Positions 44,701 to 58,800 of a DNA stretch of 64,000 bases are shown piece after piece; the first letter of the stretch is position 1; every line of letters begins with the position of its first letter. Origin of the DNA: Sipunculus nudus (Eukaryota; Annelida; Sipuncula; Golfingiida; Sipunculidae); the NCBI GenBank assembly GCA_026874595.1, contig CM049319.1:53146917-53210916 (forward strand), in the 5' to 3' direction. The translations under genes were made by a program, and so were the position numbers. The notes under the pieces were generated by a model that was not told the DNA's origin, did not search any database, and saw only the letters and a list, made by a program, of their open reading frames with translations.

Positions 44701-45647
44701 AGTAATACTGAGGGATCAAGAGATCCAGGATATACAATCCAGACTGCGGTATTTTATGCATTCCTAAACTGTATCAATTTTTACAAAATTCCATCTAACT
44801 AATGGAAAAAATAAACTGATTTTCTCCATTTTATTCTACACCATACAAGTACTGATTGCTCAGATGTGAAAGTTGGTCTGACTGGTTAAGGCTGGTATAA
44901 AACAAGCTGACACGACCAATCAAGAGGAACTGGTCAATAACATGCAATGATGACCAAATATTTAAAAATTAGACTCTCGAGTTAAATATGGGTACAACCG
45001 TCCAACTTTCATATATGTATCTGCGTAAACAGACAGGTATCAAGCATCTAAATACTATCAGGTGTCTGTTGTGGCTATGCTTTCACAGATCTTGATACAG
45101 CCGGCCTCTCTTGCTTTTATTTCATGAATAATGAACAAGCCTGCTAGTTCAGGCTAAAATCAAAACTGTCAATCAAATCCAACTAACAAAATGCAAACAA
45201 TATACTGTTTACACTCCATACAAATGAGAACACCTGTATCAGAAAAGGGACAGGCTTATATTGATTTATTTAATGAGTAAGATTCTAGATGCCTTCTTGG
45301 CAATGCTACATGTTTGACTGAAATATCACACCAGACTTGCCAGTAGAAAAGGTGAAAGTAAGTCATCTTATTGGTTCTATTGACTTGTTTATTATTCATG
45401 AAATTCATGCCAGAGCAGCCAGCTGAATCAAGGTCTGTTGAGCTTAGCCACAGACCTGATAGTATGAAGATGGGTAATGAGTTACACTGGCAATGATGTC
45501 ATTCATTATTTGCACATAATAAGGATTCGACTTCTGCAAGGAACTTTACGGTAAACTGATCATTAATATTGTGAACAAAGCTGTCATATTTTCTTTGGGG
45601 ACCAAAACAGTTGTCATAATGGGATGGTTGTATTTCTTGTCATCTGA
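41783..45647. other. AT-rich stretch downstream of the minus-strand gene
   Basis: No ORF of note. 43690-43960 carries the GGGAATGGGCCA...TTTTGGTGTGG repeat also seen at 49740-49870. Part may be the 3' UTR of the minus-strand gene ending at 45901, but no poly(A) site could be chosen. Confidence 0.5.
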
Positions 45648-45665
45648 AATATATATATATATATT

Positions 45666-45725
<60 letters not shown>
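45648..45725. repeat. (TA)n microsatellite
   Basis: TA alternation with a single TTCCA interruption near 45664. Confidence 0.95.
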
Positions 45726-45728
<3 letters not shown>

Positions 45729-45900
45729 CATGATGTTGAATGTATTTCATTAATCAAAACTTAAGCACTCAGTTATCTCATATCACATAAATAATAACAA
45801 TAATAATAAAAAACAAAATGGTGCAATAACCCCTTATACACTGAAGTCTAGAGTTACTGTACAGTTTAAGAACAGGCCTGATTGATTGACAGGTGTTGTG

Positions 45901-46111
45901 CTATTTTGGGACGGCTAATTTGGATGGGAGGATTGGCACTTGAGGAAGCTGACGTCGTGTTCTCAGGACTGGCTGTTGCGGCAGAGCTGCTTTGGTTGCT
46001 GCAACTCGGGGCCCCGGTGGTGTTCGTTGTTCTGGACTTTGAACTGATGTCCTGATTACTGGCTGCTTACGTTCTATGACTTTAGATTCTTTTTTATTCA
46101 CTGGTTCAATT
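45901..46111 (-). CDS. Last exon of an unidentified minus-strand gene
   Basis: The acceptor TTTTGCAG/A opens IEPVNKKESKVIERKQP and the exon runs to TAG at 45903-45901 (69 residues plus a shared codon). It is basic and proline-rich, with QRTPPGPR and RRQLPQVP, which look like SH3-binding-type motifs. It joins in phase to 47246-47486. Confidence 0.7.
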
Positions 46112-47245
46112 CTGCAAAATGATTAAAGAATAATTCAGACACATACATAAGTTGTAACAAACTTTTTATTTCTTGCCATATGTTTCCTAACAGTAACAAA
46201 TTCTTCTGGCAAAGTTCAGCACTAGTGGCTAGTGCTAGATGTAAAAAAAAATTCTCCTGCATTAACATCTAAATCCAGAAAATATCCAAATTGAACACTC
46301 TTCTTGCCTGAAGACATGGAATCCAACCCCTCCCTTCCTATTGGGAATTTCAATTTATAATTTTTTTTTAAGTATAATGACTAATGTTGAGAGATATTAG
46401 AAAGACATTATTATCATTTTCAGCTGTTTCACTTGGTAATGATTACAACTTTGTCCTGCAGATGGTGCCATCTACTGAACTATTACTAAGCTTTACTAAG
46501 CCTACCCACTTTGGTCCATACTGACTTGAAAGTAATCACCAGTCTTTTACCGGACTGAATTATATTACAAATACTTCCCTTACCCTTCATACAAAAAATT
46601 CAGACTATGGAATTCTCTTGACAGTGCAATGAGAAAATGGTCAAGGGGCAGAGCACAGGGCTCAAAGCCAGAAGATTATTGTTTCAGATCTCAGCCAATG
46701 CGGTGATATTTTTCAGTCAGACCCCACCCCAGGTGAGCCCGATGCAGGTTTCATGGGAAGGCCGTGCCCCACCACTGTGCTTCAAAAGTGCACCATTTTG
46801 GGGTTCCTCAGTGGTTTGACCAAGCAACAGGGACAATTACACGTCAAGGGTCCGCGGGTGCAGTAGTCACTGGGCCTGGTTAACACCAGGATATAAAATA
46901 AGAAGATCATGTGCTACTGCCTTGTCACATAGTCTGAAACCAGAATGGAATTCTGCAGCTTTACACACTTTATTAAGCTAGTGTTAAAAGAAAAATAGAG
47001 GCGGTTACCTTAACAATAATTGTAAGTAAAAAAACGAAGAAAATTATTATTACCCAGATAATCAAACCTTAAGATCTTTGGAAACAGCAGAATGCCTATA
47101 TATTATAACACAGGTATCAGGTCATCTCTAATAATCCATGCTTGCTCAGTCCCAACCTTCAGATGACACAAGTATATCATTATCGACATGTGTTTTTGTA
47201 TGTATCATTAAATTAGTATGATCTATGAAAGACACCAAAGCTGAC
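46112..47245. other. Intron of the minus-strand gene
   Basis: Bounded by consistent splice sites. No other feature recognised. Confidence 0.55.
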
Positions 47246-47486
47246 CTGTATCTGCCCTGGTTGGTGACCTCTGACCCAGAGTACAGTCTGTCATCTGTGT
47301 CCGGGCTTGTAGGGGGCACTGGTGTTCTCCATGCACCTGGACTGCGGGGATCTCGGAAACTTTCATTCCCAGGCGAACCAACTGGCTCACTGACATCAAA
47401 CGACTCGTCATGTCGTCTTAATCGTCTGTGTCTGTAGTCTGGGCTGTAGGGTTTTGTTGGTGGAGAACTTACTTTGGGTCTGGCAC
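47246..47486 (-). CDS. Internal exon of the unidentified minus-strand gene
   Basis: The acceptor TTATTCAG/GT and donor ACAG/GTCAGC bound 241 nt encoding ARPKVSSPPTKPYSPDY ... NQGRY. It is rich in Ser, Pro, Arg and Asp and looks disordered, with possible proline-directed phosphorylation sites (SPP, YSPD, RSPG, TSPD). Phase 1 in, phase 2 out, matching both neighbours. Confidence 0.72.
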
Positions 47487-49172
47487 CTGAATAAATAAAA
47501 GGGTGACACACACAAGTGACATTTGATGCACATATCATTGATTAGAATATACTAAATCCGAAACTTACATGATCTACCAAGCAATAGCAATGTTATATAT
47601 GCATATACTGTGTGTTCACTTTGTCCTTGAGGTTTCAAATTGGTACTATTTGTGAAAAAAAAAATTATCAGATAAAAAAAATGTCTTTAATGAGACAGTC
47701 CATCAACAGAGGTTAACATTCATTTCTACAGCAGCACCTCCTGCATACATTATCCATGCAAATGAATATGAAAATTGAAAGCAAAAACACTGATATAATA
47801 AATAATAACAGGCTTTTTACATTACCAGTAAATCTAAGATCTTGGATTTAAGATCTGTCATGATGTTTTATATATATCAGATATATCAGTCATTTTAATA
47901 TCTATCAGATGTTTTATACTTTCTGTCAATAATGAAAGAATTTCCATTTTTTTAATGATTTCTTTGGAACTTGTCAAACTTGTTTATATATTATGCTCAT
48001 ATTTTAAAAGTGCCGAACATTTTCTGTCCATCATCCTTCTTCCGAGGCGGTTGAAATAATTCATTTACATTATTATAATGCCGATATTATGATAATGGAT
48101 CACTCACAAAACCTTGAAAACTGAAAAAATGTGAAAACTAAAGTAATAAGTATGCTTTTCTTTTTTTTTATTGTCTAAATAGTATGCTTATTAAAGAGGA
48201 CTATTCTGATATTTGACTTCTATTAACAAAAAATAATTCCTTGAACTGTAATTAAAATAAGTAAGAAAATGTCAATCCCAATGGAAACATGCTATTCGTT
48301 TTTATTATAACCACTTGTTTTTACAATGTGGGGTGTTCACCAAAATAATCCAGAAACATTAAACAAGAACATCTGGTGCTAATTCAGATGAACCAGAGTT
48401 ATGCAAAGGGCATTTTGCATCTAGAGATCTTTTAGCTTCCACAGATATCCAACCAACCACCTTTTGTTACATGGTTTTTCTGCTGGTCAACATTGGCCCA
48501 TGAACCGTGTTAACTAACAGCTAGCAGTCAATCAAACTCAAGCATCCGTTGTTATAAGAGGCATTATAGGAATTTTTTAACAGGAATTACCTGAAGTACA
48601 TTAACATATATGCATAGTAAGCCATAAATCACATCAAGTTGATGGGAAAGGTAGCTGGATAGCAGTGATGCAGGACTTGAGTCCGGACTTGAGTCCACTT
48701 TTTTTGGATTCGCACTGGGAATTGTACTCTAGGATCCTGGATGTGGACTAGTACCTGGACTCGGGGGTATGGATTCGAGAAATCAGGCCTAGTCTATCTT
48801 GAGTCCAATAAAAAACTCTGTCAAATGTTAATATAAGGCTAATGTACATGTGCAATTAGAATATTATAAATAAAATAAACACCAAGCTATTCTCAACATC
48901 TGAAGATATAAATGTAATTAACCATTACAGTGAAAGCATGTGTGAACTAACTGAAAAATGAACATTATGATATGAAATTTCTGTTTTAAACTACAGTTTA
49001 AGGTATTTTTATTTGACTAAGATTTGGACTCAGATTCAAAATAACTTTGACTCTAAGAAGGTTGACTTGGACTCAAGGACTCAGACTTGGATGCCCTGGA
49101 ATTGGACTTGCACTCGGACTCAGATGATGTGGACTGGACTACACCACTGTCTGTAATAAGTACACAACATAC
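47487..49172. other. Intron of the minus-strand gene
   Basis: AT-rich. Around 48660-49110 there is a degenerate GGACTTGAGTCC/GGACTCAAG-type repeat, about 9-12 bp phrases recurring on both strands. Confidence 0.55.
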
Positions 49173-49411
49173 CACCATTGGCCGGAGGATGTGGAGCCTG
49201 CAGCTCTCTGTTGTCTTTGTACAGCTGTTCCTCAGGGTAAGAACTAATACCTTCTTCAGCAGTAACACAAACTCGGGAATTAAAGGTCATTGGGAGGTCA
49301 TCTTCCAAATCCGAGCTGATGCTGTCCTCATCTCCGGACAGTGACACAGCATCGTCATGGTTTATTGTCAAGACCTGTGGGGCTTTGGCAGCGTTAATTT
49401 TTTCTAATCTC
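49173..49411 (-). CDS. Internal exon of the unidentified minus-strand gene (upstream)
   Basis: The acceptor TACTCTGCAG/G and donor GGTG/GTATGT bound 239 nt. It encodes RLEKINAAKAPQVL, an acidic SLSGDEDSISSDLEDDLP stretch, and LYKDNRELQAPHPPANG. A weaker donor (GAAG/GTATTA) within it would keep the same phase. Upstream exons were not found; they probably lie beyond the satellite array or outside the window. Confidence 0.68.
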
Positions 49412-49904
49412 CTGCAGAGTACAGCAACAATTATATTAATGGCAGTGAACTGTCAGTTGCCAAGATATAATACATATAGCATAAACTCATAAAAACCAAG
49501 AGAGCAGGTTTAACAGCAAATATCACAAGTAATATTAAATTTCTACACCAGATATCAGCACCTGTTGTAACTTTTTTTCCTAGAAAAAAAAAAACTGTGG
49601 AGATAGGTCAACACTATTTTTCTCCTATAGTATATAATCAGAATTATCAGTATTATAAATAGATCACTTTTATCTGATGCTAAGTTGTGATAAATCTTAA
49701 CGTGCTCTATTTGTCTCTGCCTGGAGGGTATGTGTTCATCCCCGTTCATCTGTGTTTTTGTTAGTGTGTTTCTGCACAACATAACTCAAATTTTCAGGTA
49801 TTTCAGGAATGGGCCAATGAAGAATCATTTAGATATTGGTGTGGATCCAGCTAATGATGTGGAGTCAGGAACATCACTAAATTTTTTTTTTACAAATGTA
49901 CAGT

Positions 49905-50280
49905 CACACATGACCACGGGAACTGATGAAGCACTCCATGATCAAAAAGCATGCAAAGAATCATAGCAATCAATATATTAGTTATTCAAATACAGAAGCT
50001 GTTGAATCTTATTTTTAATTATTCTGGGGGTACTTACGAGCCCCATTGCTCAGAGGATATGGGTAACAGAGACCTAATTTCAGGTTTCCATGAAGACTTG
50101 TCATGGACCTCCCTGGTTGTCAAGTGAGATGATTCTAGGTCGAACAGTGACAATTTGTGCCTTGTTAACAGATGAATGATTTATTTGAAGGTCTCAATAA
50201 TAGAAAAAAAAAATGTGTGAAAATTCGCAAAAAATACAGGTGGGGCCACTAGTCTACAGGCACTGATGAAGCACTACATG
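49905..50280. repeat. Isolated diverged satellite monomer
   Basis: It carries the same succession of phrases as the 337-bp monomers: ATCATAGCAATCA, TGGGGGTACTT, GGATATGGGTAACAGAGACC, GATTCTAGGTC, then AGGTGGGGCCAC. It lies 3 kb outside the array. Confidence 0.8.
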
Positions 50281-50282
50281 AT

Positions 50283-50500
50283 AAAACAAGGCCTACAGGC
50301 CTTATGCGAACCTGTGCATTGGGAAATACACCAGGTATAATGCTTCAATGCTGGACCATTACTTCTCAGGTATATGAATAATGCAAGTACTAAACATTTT
50401 GAATAAGAAACAATTACACAAACATCACTGCTGAAATTCTGGCATGGATGCACACAACACAAAAACAAGGGACCCATGGGTCACGGTGCTCAGCTCTTAT
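50283..50500. repeat. Dispersed repeat (copy of 38001-38190) ending in GACCCATGGGTC-like palindrome
   Basis: It starts with the hairpin AAGGCCTACAGGCCTT and ends GGGACCCATGGGTCACGGTG, CTCAGCT. The terminal phrase is also at 51760-51790. Confidence 0.75.
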
Positions 50501-51756
50501 ATATGATAAAAAAATATGATTTAGAAATGAGGCACATGTTTTTTTTGTGTGGAAATAAATATAAGCTGTATTATGAGTTGTGGGTGTTTAGCTTAGGTAT
50601 GATTTTGATAGTATCTTTGGAGACAGGGAAGAGGATTGATTTCATTTATTTTATTAACAAATGGAGTGCTATTGTCACACAGATTTTGACTTGGCCATAT
50701 AACTTATAAGCAGAACATATAATATAAGAGTTTAACTATTTATTAAAAATAATTACAAATTGTCCCAAATATAATTTTTATTAAAAATAATAAGAGAATC
50801 GTATGATTTTTTAAAATAAAATACAACTGAAATGATTATTAAAATAATATCAAAGAATATATTCATGAATGCATTCATGAATACATTTTGAAAGTATTTG
50901 CACTGGTATTCATATACTTTCATTTTTACCTGAATTCCCATTCTTATGCAAGAAAATTTATAATGGGGTACATATTCATATTCGTATTCAAATACATTTG
51001 CAAAGTGTTTGCAATGTCTAGTATTTATTCAGTTTTCACCAAACAATGATGTTGAGAATCCAGAATATACAAAATTCACACATTTAAATAATGATCAAAA
51101 GTACCTGGTTTTATGGCTTTTATTCATATTAAAAAAAAATAAATGTAATATATTCATTTTGGACTAATTTCACATCAATGTACAAACTAGGCACAGCAGG
51201 AATCTAGATTAATATTATCAACTGCATCTTTTTCTATCATTAATTTCCTTCATATGATCCCTAATGATTAGTAATGAATAATATGATTTATTTTTTTTAT
51301 CATTAAAATTGAACTGAAAAATACCATAGGTGACTGCATGGTGTTATTTGGAATATGTGACATTCTATCAATCGATACAAGATTTTTATATCATCAGTAA
51401 CTGTGAGTTAATTTCCTGTTATTATCAACTAACAAATTCCTTTTCCATTTTTCTTTAATTTGTTATTAAAAACCAATAAAAATTTATTATTTTATTGTTT
51501 ATTGTTATGTTGTTAGTTAAAACTACTAGATGAGTTGGGTTGGACACCTAGATCAACTGTGGCTGGCCATAAGCTGCCTGGCTGCCCAAGTGTATGCCTC
51601 CCGTCAAGCGTGCATAATTTGATGAAAGGTCAACAAGGTCAACATACAGGTGACTCAAGAGGGGCTGGGGAGAGCTAAGGTCTGACATAGTCTCATAAAA
51701 ACATTAATAAAAGCTACAATTTTTTGCCAATTTCTTTCAGCTTTCTAAACTAAACA
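50501..51756. other. No gene recognised
   Basis: Very AT-rich DNA without supported features. Confidence 0.5.
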
Positions 51757-52079
51757 AGTGACCCATGGGTCATGACGCTCAGCTGATTTGGAAGAGATTC
51801 GCTAAAGGAAATTTTATCATCAGAATGGTAGTATATACCCATTCAACTGAAGCATCAAACAGATTAACCAACAGGCCAAGATTTAGTCTGTATTTATATA
51901 TCTCAAAAATAGAGAAAAAATGTGTAAACTTTAAAAACTAGAATACGGGTAGCCGACAAGTGACTACGTGTATCCGCCAAAATCAGAGTGGAATGGTTGA
52001 AGTGAGGCATGGATTGAGTGGCAAGGGGAAATAGAGTAAGGTATGTTGCATATTAGCATGGATGTCTGCAGCCTAAATG

Positions 52080-52862
52080 TGTATGTAGGTTGTGCCACCT
52101 ACCACAAATCCAGAAAGCTGTCCAAGTTGTATACATATGCAAAATTTTAGGCAGAAAAGTCAAACCACTACATGTATATGAGTGATTTTAGCCGACGGCA
52201 GACAAACAGACAGACGCTGTGCAAAAAAAAATGGTTGCAGGTGGCGCCACCAGTTTTGCGTATGAGAAAGAGCGTGATATCTATACACATGCAAAATTTT
52301 GGCCCAATCGGTCAAACGGTTCCTGAGATATGAGCTTGGATGTGATCAGCGTGAACGTGAATGTAGGTGGCGCCATCTGTCATAAAATCAAGAAAGCTAT
52401 CCTGGATGTATATGCATGCCGAATTTCAGGTGAATTAGTCAATTCACTGTAGAGATATGAGTGATTTTAACCCAAGGCAGATGAACAGATGGACACTGTG
52501 CAAACATTGGTTACTGGTGGCGCTACCATTTTTGTGTATGTTATAAAGCAATCCAAGGGCTACATTTGTATAAATTTTATTTCCTGATTGGTCAAACGGT
52601 TCCCGAGATATGAGGGTTTATGTGTGGATCAGATGCACAAATGGACGCTGGATAGAGGGGAAAGGTCAGAGGTCAACACAAATTGGTTAGGCACTAGTTC
52701 ACATGTGACTAGATAATTAGTGTAAGTTTCGAAAAAATCGGTCCATTTTTCTCAGAGGAGCTCTCTGGAAACAAAAGTGGCGTCGGCGGAGGAACCCGGT
52801 CAAAAACATAGTATCTGCAAAACTTCGTTTTGGAGGATACAAGAATACAGCTGGCTCCACCA
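52080..52862. repeat. GGTGGCGCCACC repeat block with terminal hairpin
   Basis: Units start at about 52086, 52237, 52361 and 52513 (124-152 bp apart), with phrases GAGATATGAG and GGTCAAACGGTTCC. The block ends with GGCGTCGGCGGAGGAACCC and a hairpin that matches 27821-27900 inverted. Confidence 0.75.
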
Positions 52863-55800
52863 GTCTGCAGAAACTAATAAAAACACTTAAAGGTCAATAT
52901 CCATGCAAAGAATCATGGTGATCTCTGCATTAGTTGTTCAGATACTTCAGCTTTTGTATCAAATTGTCCATTATTCTGAGGGATACTTCAGAGTCCTATA
53001 GCTTGAAGGATATGGGTAACAGAGGCCTATTTTCAAGTTTCCACAGGCACTCTTCATGGGCCTCCTTGTATGACAAGAATGAAGTTTCTAGGTCCAGTTG
53101 TTGCAATTTGTACCCTGTTGACAGATAACCACATCTTTAAAGGTCTCAAAAAAAGAGAAAAAAAATTTGGAAAAAATAGAGGTGGCGCACCCAGTCTGCA
53201 GAAACTGATGGAATAGCTCATGATCCATATGTATGCCGAAAATCATGACCATCAGTGTTGTAGTTATTGAGATATTAAAGATTTTGTATGAAATTTTTTA
53301 CTACTCGGGGGGGTACTTTGGGGCCCCATAGCTCTAAGGTTGGGTAACAAAGACCTAATTTCTGGTTTCCATGGAGACTTTTCATAGGTCTCTCAGTGTT
53401 TCGAGAATGAAGATTCTAGGTCCAGTTGTTACGATTTGTGCCACGCTAACAGATGACAGCATCCTTAAAGGTCTCAAAAATAGAGGAAAAAATCATAAAA
53501 AAAACCCGAACAAATACAGGTTGTGCCACCAGTCTGCAAGAACTGATGAAACACCTCTTGATCAATATGTATGCCAAAAATCATGACCATCAGTGATGTA
53601 GTTATTGAGATATTGAAGTTTTTGTATGAAATTTTTGACTACTCTGGGGGGTACTTTGGGGCCCCATATCTCGATGGATATGGGTAACAGAGACCTAATT
53701 TCTGGTTTCCATGGAGACTTTTCATAGGTCTCTCAGTGTGTCAAGAATGAAGATTCTAGGTGGAGTCGTTACGATTTATGCGACGTTAACAGAAGACAGC
53801 ATCCTTGAAGGTCTCAAAAATAGAGGAAGAAATCGTAAAAAAATCAAACAATAAAGGTGGCGCCACCAGTCTGCAGGAACTGATGATACATCTCATGATC
53901 AATATGTATGCCGAATATTATGACCATCAGTGATGTAGTTATCGAGATATTGAAGTTTTTGTATGAAATTTTTGACTACTCTGGGGGGGTACCTTGGGGC
54001 CCCATAGCTCGAAGGATATGGGTAACAGAGACCTTATTTCTGGTTTCCACGGAGATTTTTCACGGACCTCTCAGTGTGGCAAGAATTAAGATTCTAGGTC
54101 CAGTCTTTACGATTTGTGCCTTGTTAAAAGATGTTCACATTTTGAAAGGTCTCAAAAATAGAGAAAAAAATTCATAAAAAATCCAACGATACAGGTGGCG
54201 CCACCAGTCTGCAGGCAGTGATGACACATCTCATGATCAATAGTTATGCCACAAATCATGACCATCAGTCAAGTAGTTAATGAGATATTGAAGTTTTTGT
54301 ATGAAATTTTTGACTTTTCTTGGGGGTACTTTGGGGCCCCATAGCTTAAAGAATATGGGTAACAGAGACCTAATATCTGGTTTCCATGGAGACTTTCCAT
54401 AGGTCTCTCAGTGTGTCGAGAATGAAGATTCTAGGTCCAGTCGTTACGATTTGTGCCACGCTAACAGATGACAGCATCCTTAAAGGTCTCAAAAATAGAG
54501 GAAAAAATCGTGAAAAATCGAACAATACAGGTGGCGCCACCAGTCTGCAGGAACTGATGGAACATCTCATAATCAATATGTATGCCAAAAATCATGACCA
54601 TCAGTGATGTTGTTATTGAGATATTGAAGTTTTTGTATGAAATTTTTGACTACTCTGGGGGGTACTTTGGGGCCCCATAGCTCGAAGGATATGGTTAACA
54701 GAGACCTAATTTCTGGTTTCCAAGGATATTTTTCATGGACCTCTCAGTGTGTCAAGAATTAAGATTCTAGGTCCAGTCTTTACGATTTGTGCCTTGTTAA
54801 CAGATGTTCACATTTTGAAAGGTCTAAAAAATAGAGAAAAAAATTCGTAAAAAATTGAACGATATAGGTGGCGCCACCAGTCTGCAGGAAGTGATGGAAC
54901 ATCTCATGATCAATATGTATGCCAAAAATCATGACCATCAGACAAGTATTTAATGAGATATTGAAGTTTTTGCATGAAATTTTTGACTTTTCTGGGGGGT
55001 ACTTTGGGGCCCCATAGCTCGAAGGATATGGGTAACAGAGACCTAATTTCTGGTTTCCAAGGAGATTTTTCACAGACCTCTCAGTGTGGCAAGAATTAAG
55101 ATTCTAGGTCCAGTCTTTACGATTTGTGCCTTGTTAAAAGATGTTCACATTTTGAAAGGTCTCAAAAATAGAGAAAAAAATTCATAAAAAATCCAACGAT
55201 ACAGGTGGCGCCACCAGTCTGCAGGCAGTGATGACACATCTCATGATCAATAGTTATGCCACAAATCATGACCATCTGTCAAGTAGTTAATGAGATATTG
55301 AAGTTTTTGTATGAAATTTTTGACTTTTCTTGGGGGTACTTTGGGGCCCCATAGCTTAAAGAATATGGGTAACAGAGACCTAATATCTGGTTTCCATGGA
55401 GACTTTCCATAGGTCTCTCAGTGTGTCGAGAATGAAGATTCTAGGTCCAGTCGTTACGATTTGTGCCACGCTAACAGATGACAGCATCCTTAAAGGTCTC
55501 AAAAATAGAGGAAAAAATCATAAAAAAAACCCGAACAAATACAGGTTGTGCCACCAGTCTGCAAGAACTGATGAAACACCTCTTGATCAATATGTATGCC
55601 AAAAATCATGACCATCAGTGATGTAGTTATTGAGATATTGAAGTTTTTGTATGAAATTTTTGACTACTCTGGGGGGTACTTTGGGGCCCCATATCTCGAT
55701 GGATATGGGTAACAGAGACCTAATTTCTGGTTTCCATGGAGACTTTTCATAGGTCTCTCAGTGTGTCAAGAATGAAGATTCTAGGTGGAGTCGTTACGAT

Positions 55801-58800
55801 TTATGCGACGTTAACAGAAGACAGCATCCTTGAAGGTCTCAAAAATAGAGGAAGAAATCGTAAAAAAATCAAACAATAAAGGTGGCGCCACCAGTCTGCA
55901 GGAACTGATGATACATCTCATGATCAATATGTATGCCGAATATTATGACCATCAGTGATGTAGTTATCGAGATATTGAAGTTTTTGTATGAAATTTTTGA
56001 CTACTCTGGGGGGGTACCTTGGGGCCCCATAGCTCGAAGGATATGGGTAACAGAGACCTTATTTCTGGTTTCCACGGAGATTTTTCACGGACCTCTCAGT
56101 GTGGCAAGAATTAAGATTCTAGGTCCAGTCTTTACGATTTGTGCCTTGTTAAAAGATGTTCACATTTTGAAAGGTCTCAAAAATAGAGAAAAAAATTCAT
56201 AAAAAATCCAACGATACAGGTGGCGCCACCAGTCTGCAGGCAGTGATGACACATCTCATGATCAATAGTTATGCCACAAATCATGACCATCAGTCAAGTA
56301 GTTAATGAGATATTGAAGTTTTTGTATGAAATTTTTGACTTTTCTTGGGGGTACTTTGGGGCCCCATAGCTTAAAGAATATGGGTAACAGAGACCTAATA
56401 TCTGGTTTCCATGGAGACTTTCCATAGGTCTCTCAGTGTGTCGAGAATGAAGATTCTAGGTCCAGTCGTTACGATTTGTGCCACGCTAACAGATGACAGC
56501 ATCCTTAAAGGTCTCAAAAATAGAGGAAAAAATCGTGAAAAATCGAACAATACAGGTGGCGCCACCAGTCTGCAGGAACTGATGGAACATCTCATAATCA
56601 ATATGTATGCCAAAAATCATGACCATCAGTGATGTTGTTATTGAGATATTGAAGTTTTTGTATGAAATTTTTGACTACTCTGGGGGGTACTTTGGGGCCC
56701 CATAGCTCGAAGGATATGGTTAACAGAGACCTAATTTCTGGTTTCCAAGGATATTTTTCATGGACCTCTCAGTGTGTCAAGAATTAAGATTCTAGGTCCA
56801 GTCTTTACGATTTGTGCCTTGTTAACAGATGTTCACATTTTGAAAGGTCTAAAAAATAGAGAAAAAAATTCGTAAAAAATTGAACGATATAGGTGGCGCC
56901 ACCAGTCTGCAGGAAGTGATGGAACATCTCATGATCAATATGTATGCCAAAAATCATGACCATCAGACAAGTATTTAATGAGATATTGAAGTTTTTGCAT
57001 GAAATTTTTGACTTTTCTGGGGGGTACTTTGGGGCCCCATAGCTCGAAGGATATGGGTAACAGAGACCTAATTTCTGGTTTCCAAGGAGATTTTTCACAG
57101 ACCTCTCAGTGTGGCAAGAATTAAGATTCTAGGTCCAGTCTTTACGATTTGTGCCTTGTTAAAAGATGTTCACATTTTGAAAGGTCTCAAAAATAGAGAA
57201 AAAAATTCATAAAAAATCCAACGATACAGGTGGCGCCACCAGTCTGCAGGCAGTGATGACACATCTCATGATCAATAGTTATGCCACAAATCATGACCAT
57301 CTGTCAAGTAGTTAATGAGATATTGAAGTTTTTGTATGAAATTTTTGACTTTTCTTGGGGGTACTTTGGGGCCCCATAGCTTAAAGAATATGGGTAACAG
57401 AGACCTAATATCTGGTTTCCATGGAGACTTTCCATAGGTCTCTCAGTGTGTCGAGAATGAAGATTCTAGGTCCAGTCGTTACGATTTGTGCCACGCTAAC
57501 AGATGACAGCATCCTTAAAAGTCTCAAAAATAGAGGAAAAAATCGTGAAAAATCGAACAATACAGGTGGCGCCACCAGTCTGCAGGAACTGATGGAACAT
57601 CTCATAATCAATATGTATGCCAAAAATCATGACCATCAGTGATGTAGTTATTGAGATATTGAAGTTTTTGTATGAAATTTTTGACTACTCTGGGGGGTAC
57701 TTTGGGGCCCCATAGCTCGAAGGATATGGTTAACAGAGACCTAATTTCTGGTTTCCAAGGATATTTTTCATGGACCTCTCAGTGTGTCAAGAATTAAGAT
57801 TCTAGGTCCAGTCTTTAAGATTTGTGCCATGTTAACAGATGTTCACATTTTGAAAGGTCTAAAAAATAGAGAAAAAAATTCGTAAAAAATTGAACGATAT
57901 AGGTGGCGCCACCAGTCTGCAGGAAGTGATGGAACATCTCATGATCAATATGTATGCCAAAAATCATGACCATCAGTCAAGTATTTAATGAGATATTGAA
58001 GTTTTTGCATGAAATTTTTGACTTTTCTGGGGGGTACTTTGGGGCCCCATAGCTCGAAGGATATGGGTAACAGAGACCTAATATCTGGTTTCCAAGGAGA
58101 TTTTTCACAGACCTCTCAGTGTGGCAAGAATTAAGATTCTAGGTCCAGTCTTTACGATTTGTGCCTTGTTAAAAGATGTTCACATTTTGAAAGGTCTCAA
58201 AAATAGAGAAAAAAATTCATAAAAAATCCAACGATACAGGTGGCGCCACCAGTCTGCAGGCAGTGATGACACATCTCATGATCAATAGTTATGCCACAAA
58301 TCATGACCATCAGTCAAGTAGTTAATGAGATATTGAAGTTTTTGTATGAAATTTTTGACTACTCTGGGGGGTACTTTGGGGCCCCATAGCTCGAAGGATA
58401 TGGTTAACAGAGACCTAATTTCTGGTTTCCAAGGATATTTTTCATGGACCTCTCAGTGTGTCAAGAATTAAGATTCTAGGTCCAGTCTTTAAGATTTGTG
58501 CCATGTTAACAGATGTTCACATTTTGAAAGGTCTAAAAAATAGAGAAAAAAATTCGTAAAAAATTGAACGATATAGGTGGCGCCACCAGTCTGCAGGAAG
58601 TGATGGAACATCTCTTGATCAATATGTATGCCAAAAATCATGACCATCAGTCAAGTATTTAATGAGATATTGAAGTTTTTGCATGAAATTTTTGACTTTT
58701 CTGGGGGGTACTTTGGGGCCCCATAGCTCGAAGGATATGGGTAACAGAGACCTTATTTCTGGTTTCCAAGGAGATTTTTCACAGACCTCTCAGTGTGGCA

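Noticed and set aside
45901-46111. RRQLPQVP resembled motifs in RIM and voltage-gated calcium channel tails.
   Set aside because: One short proline-rich motif cannot identify a protein, and the rest of the three exons is not recognisable.
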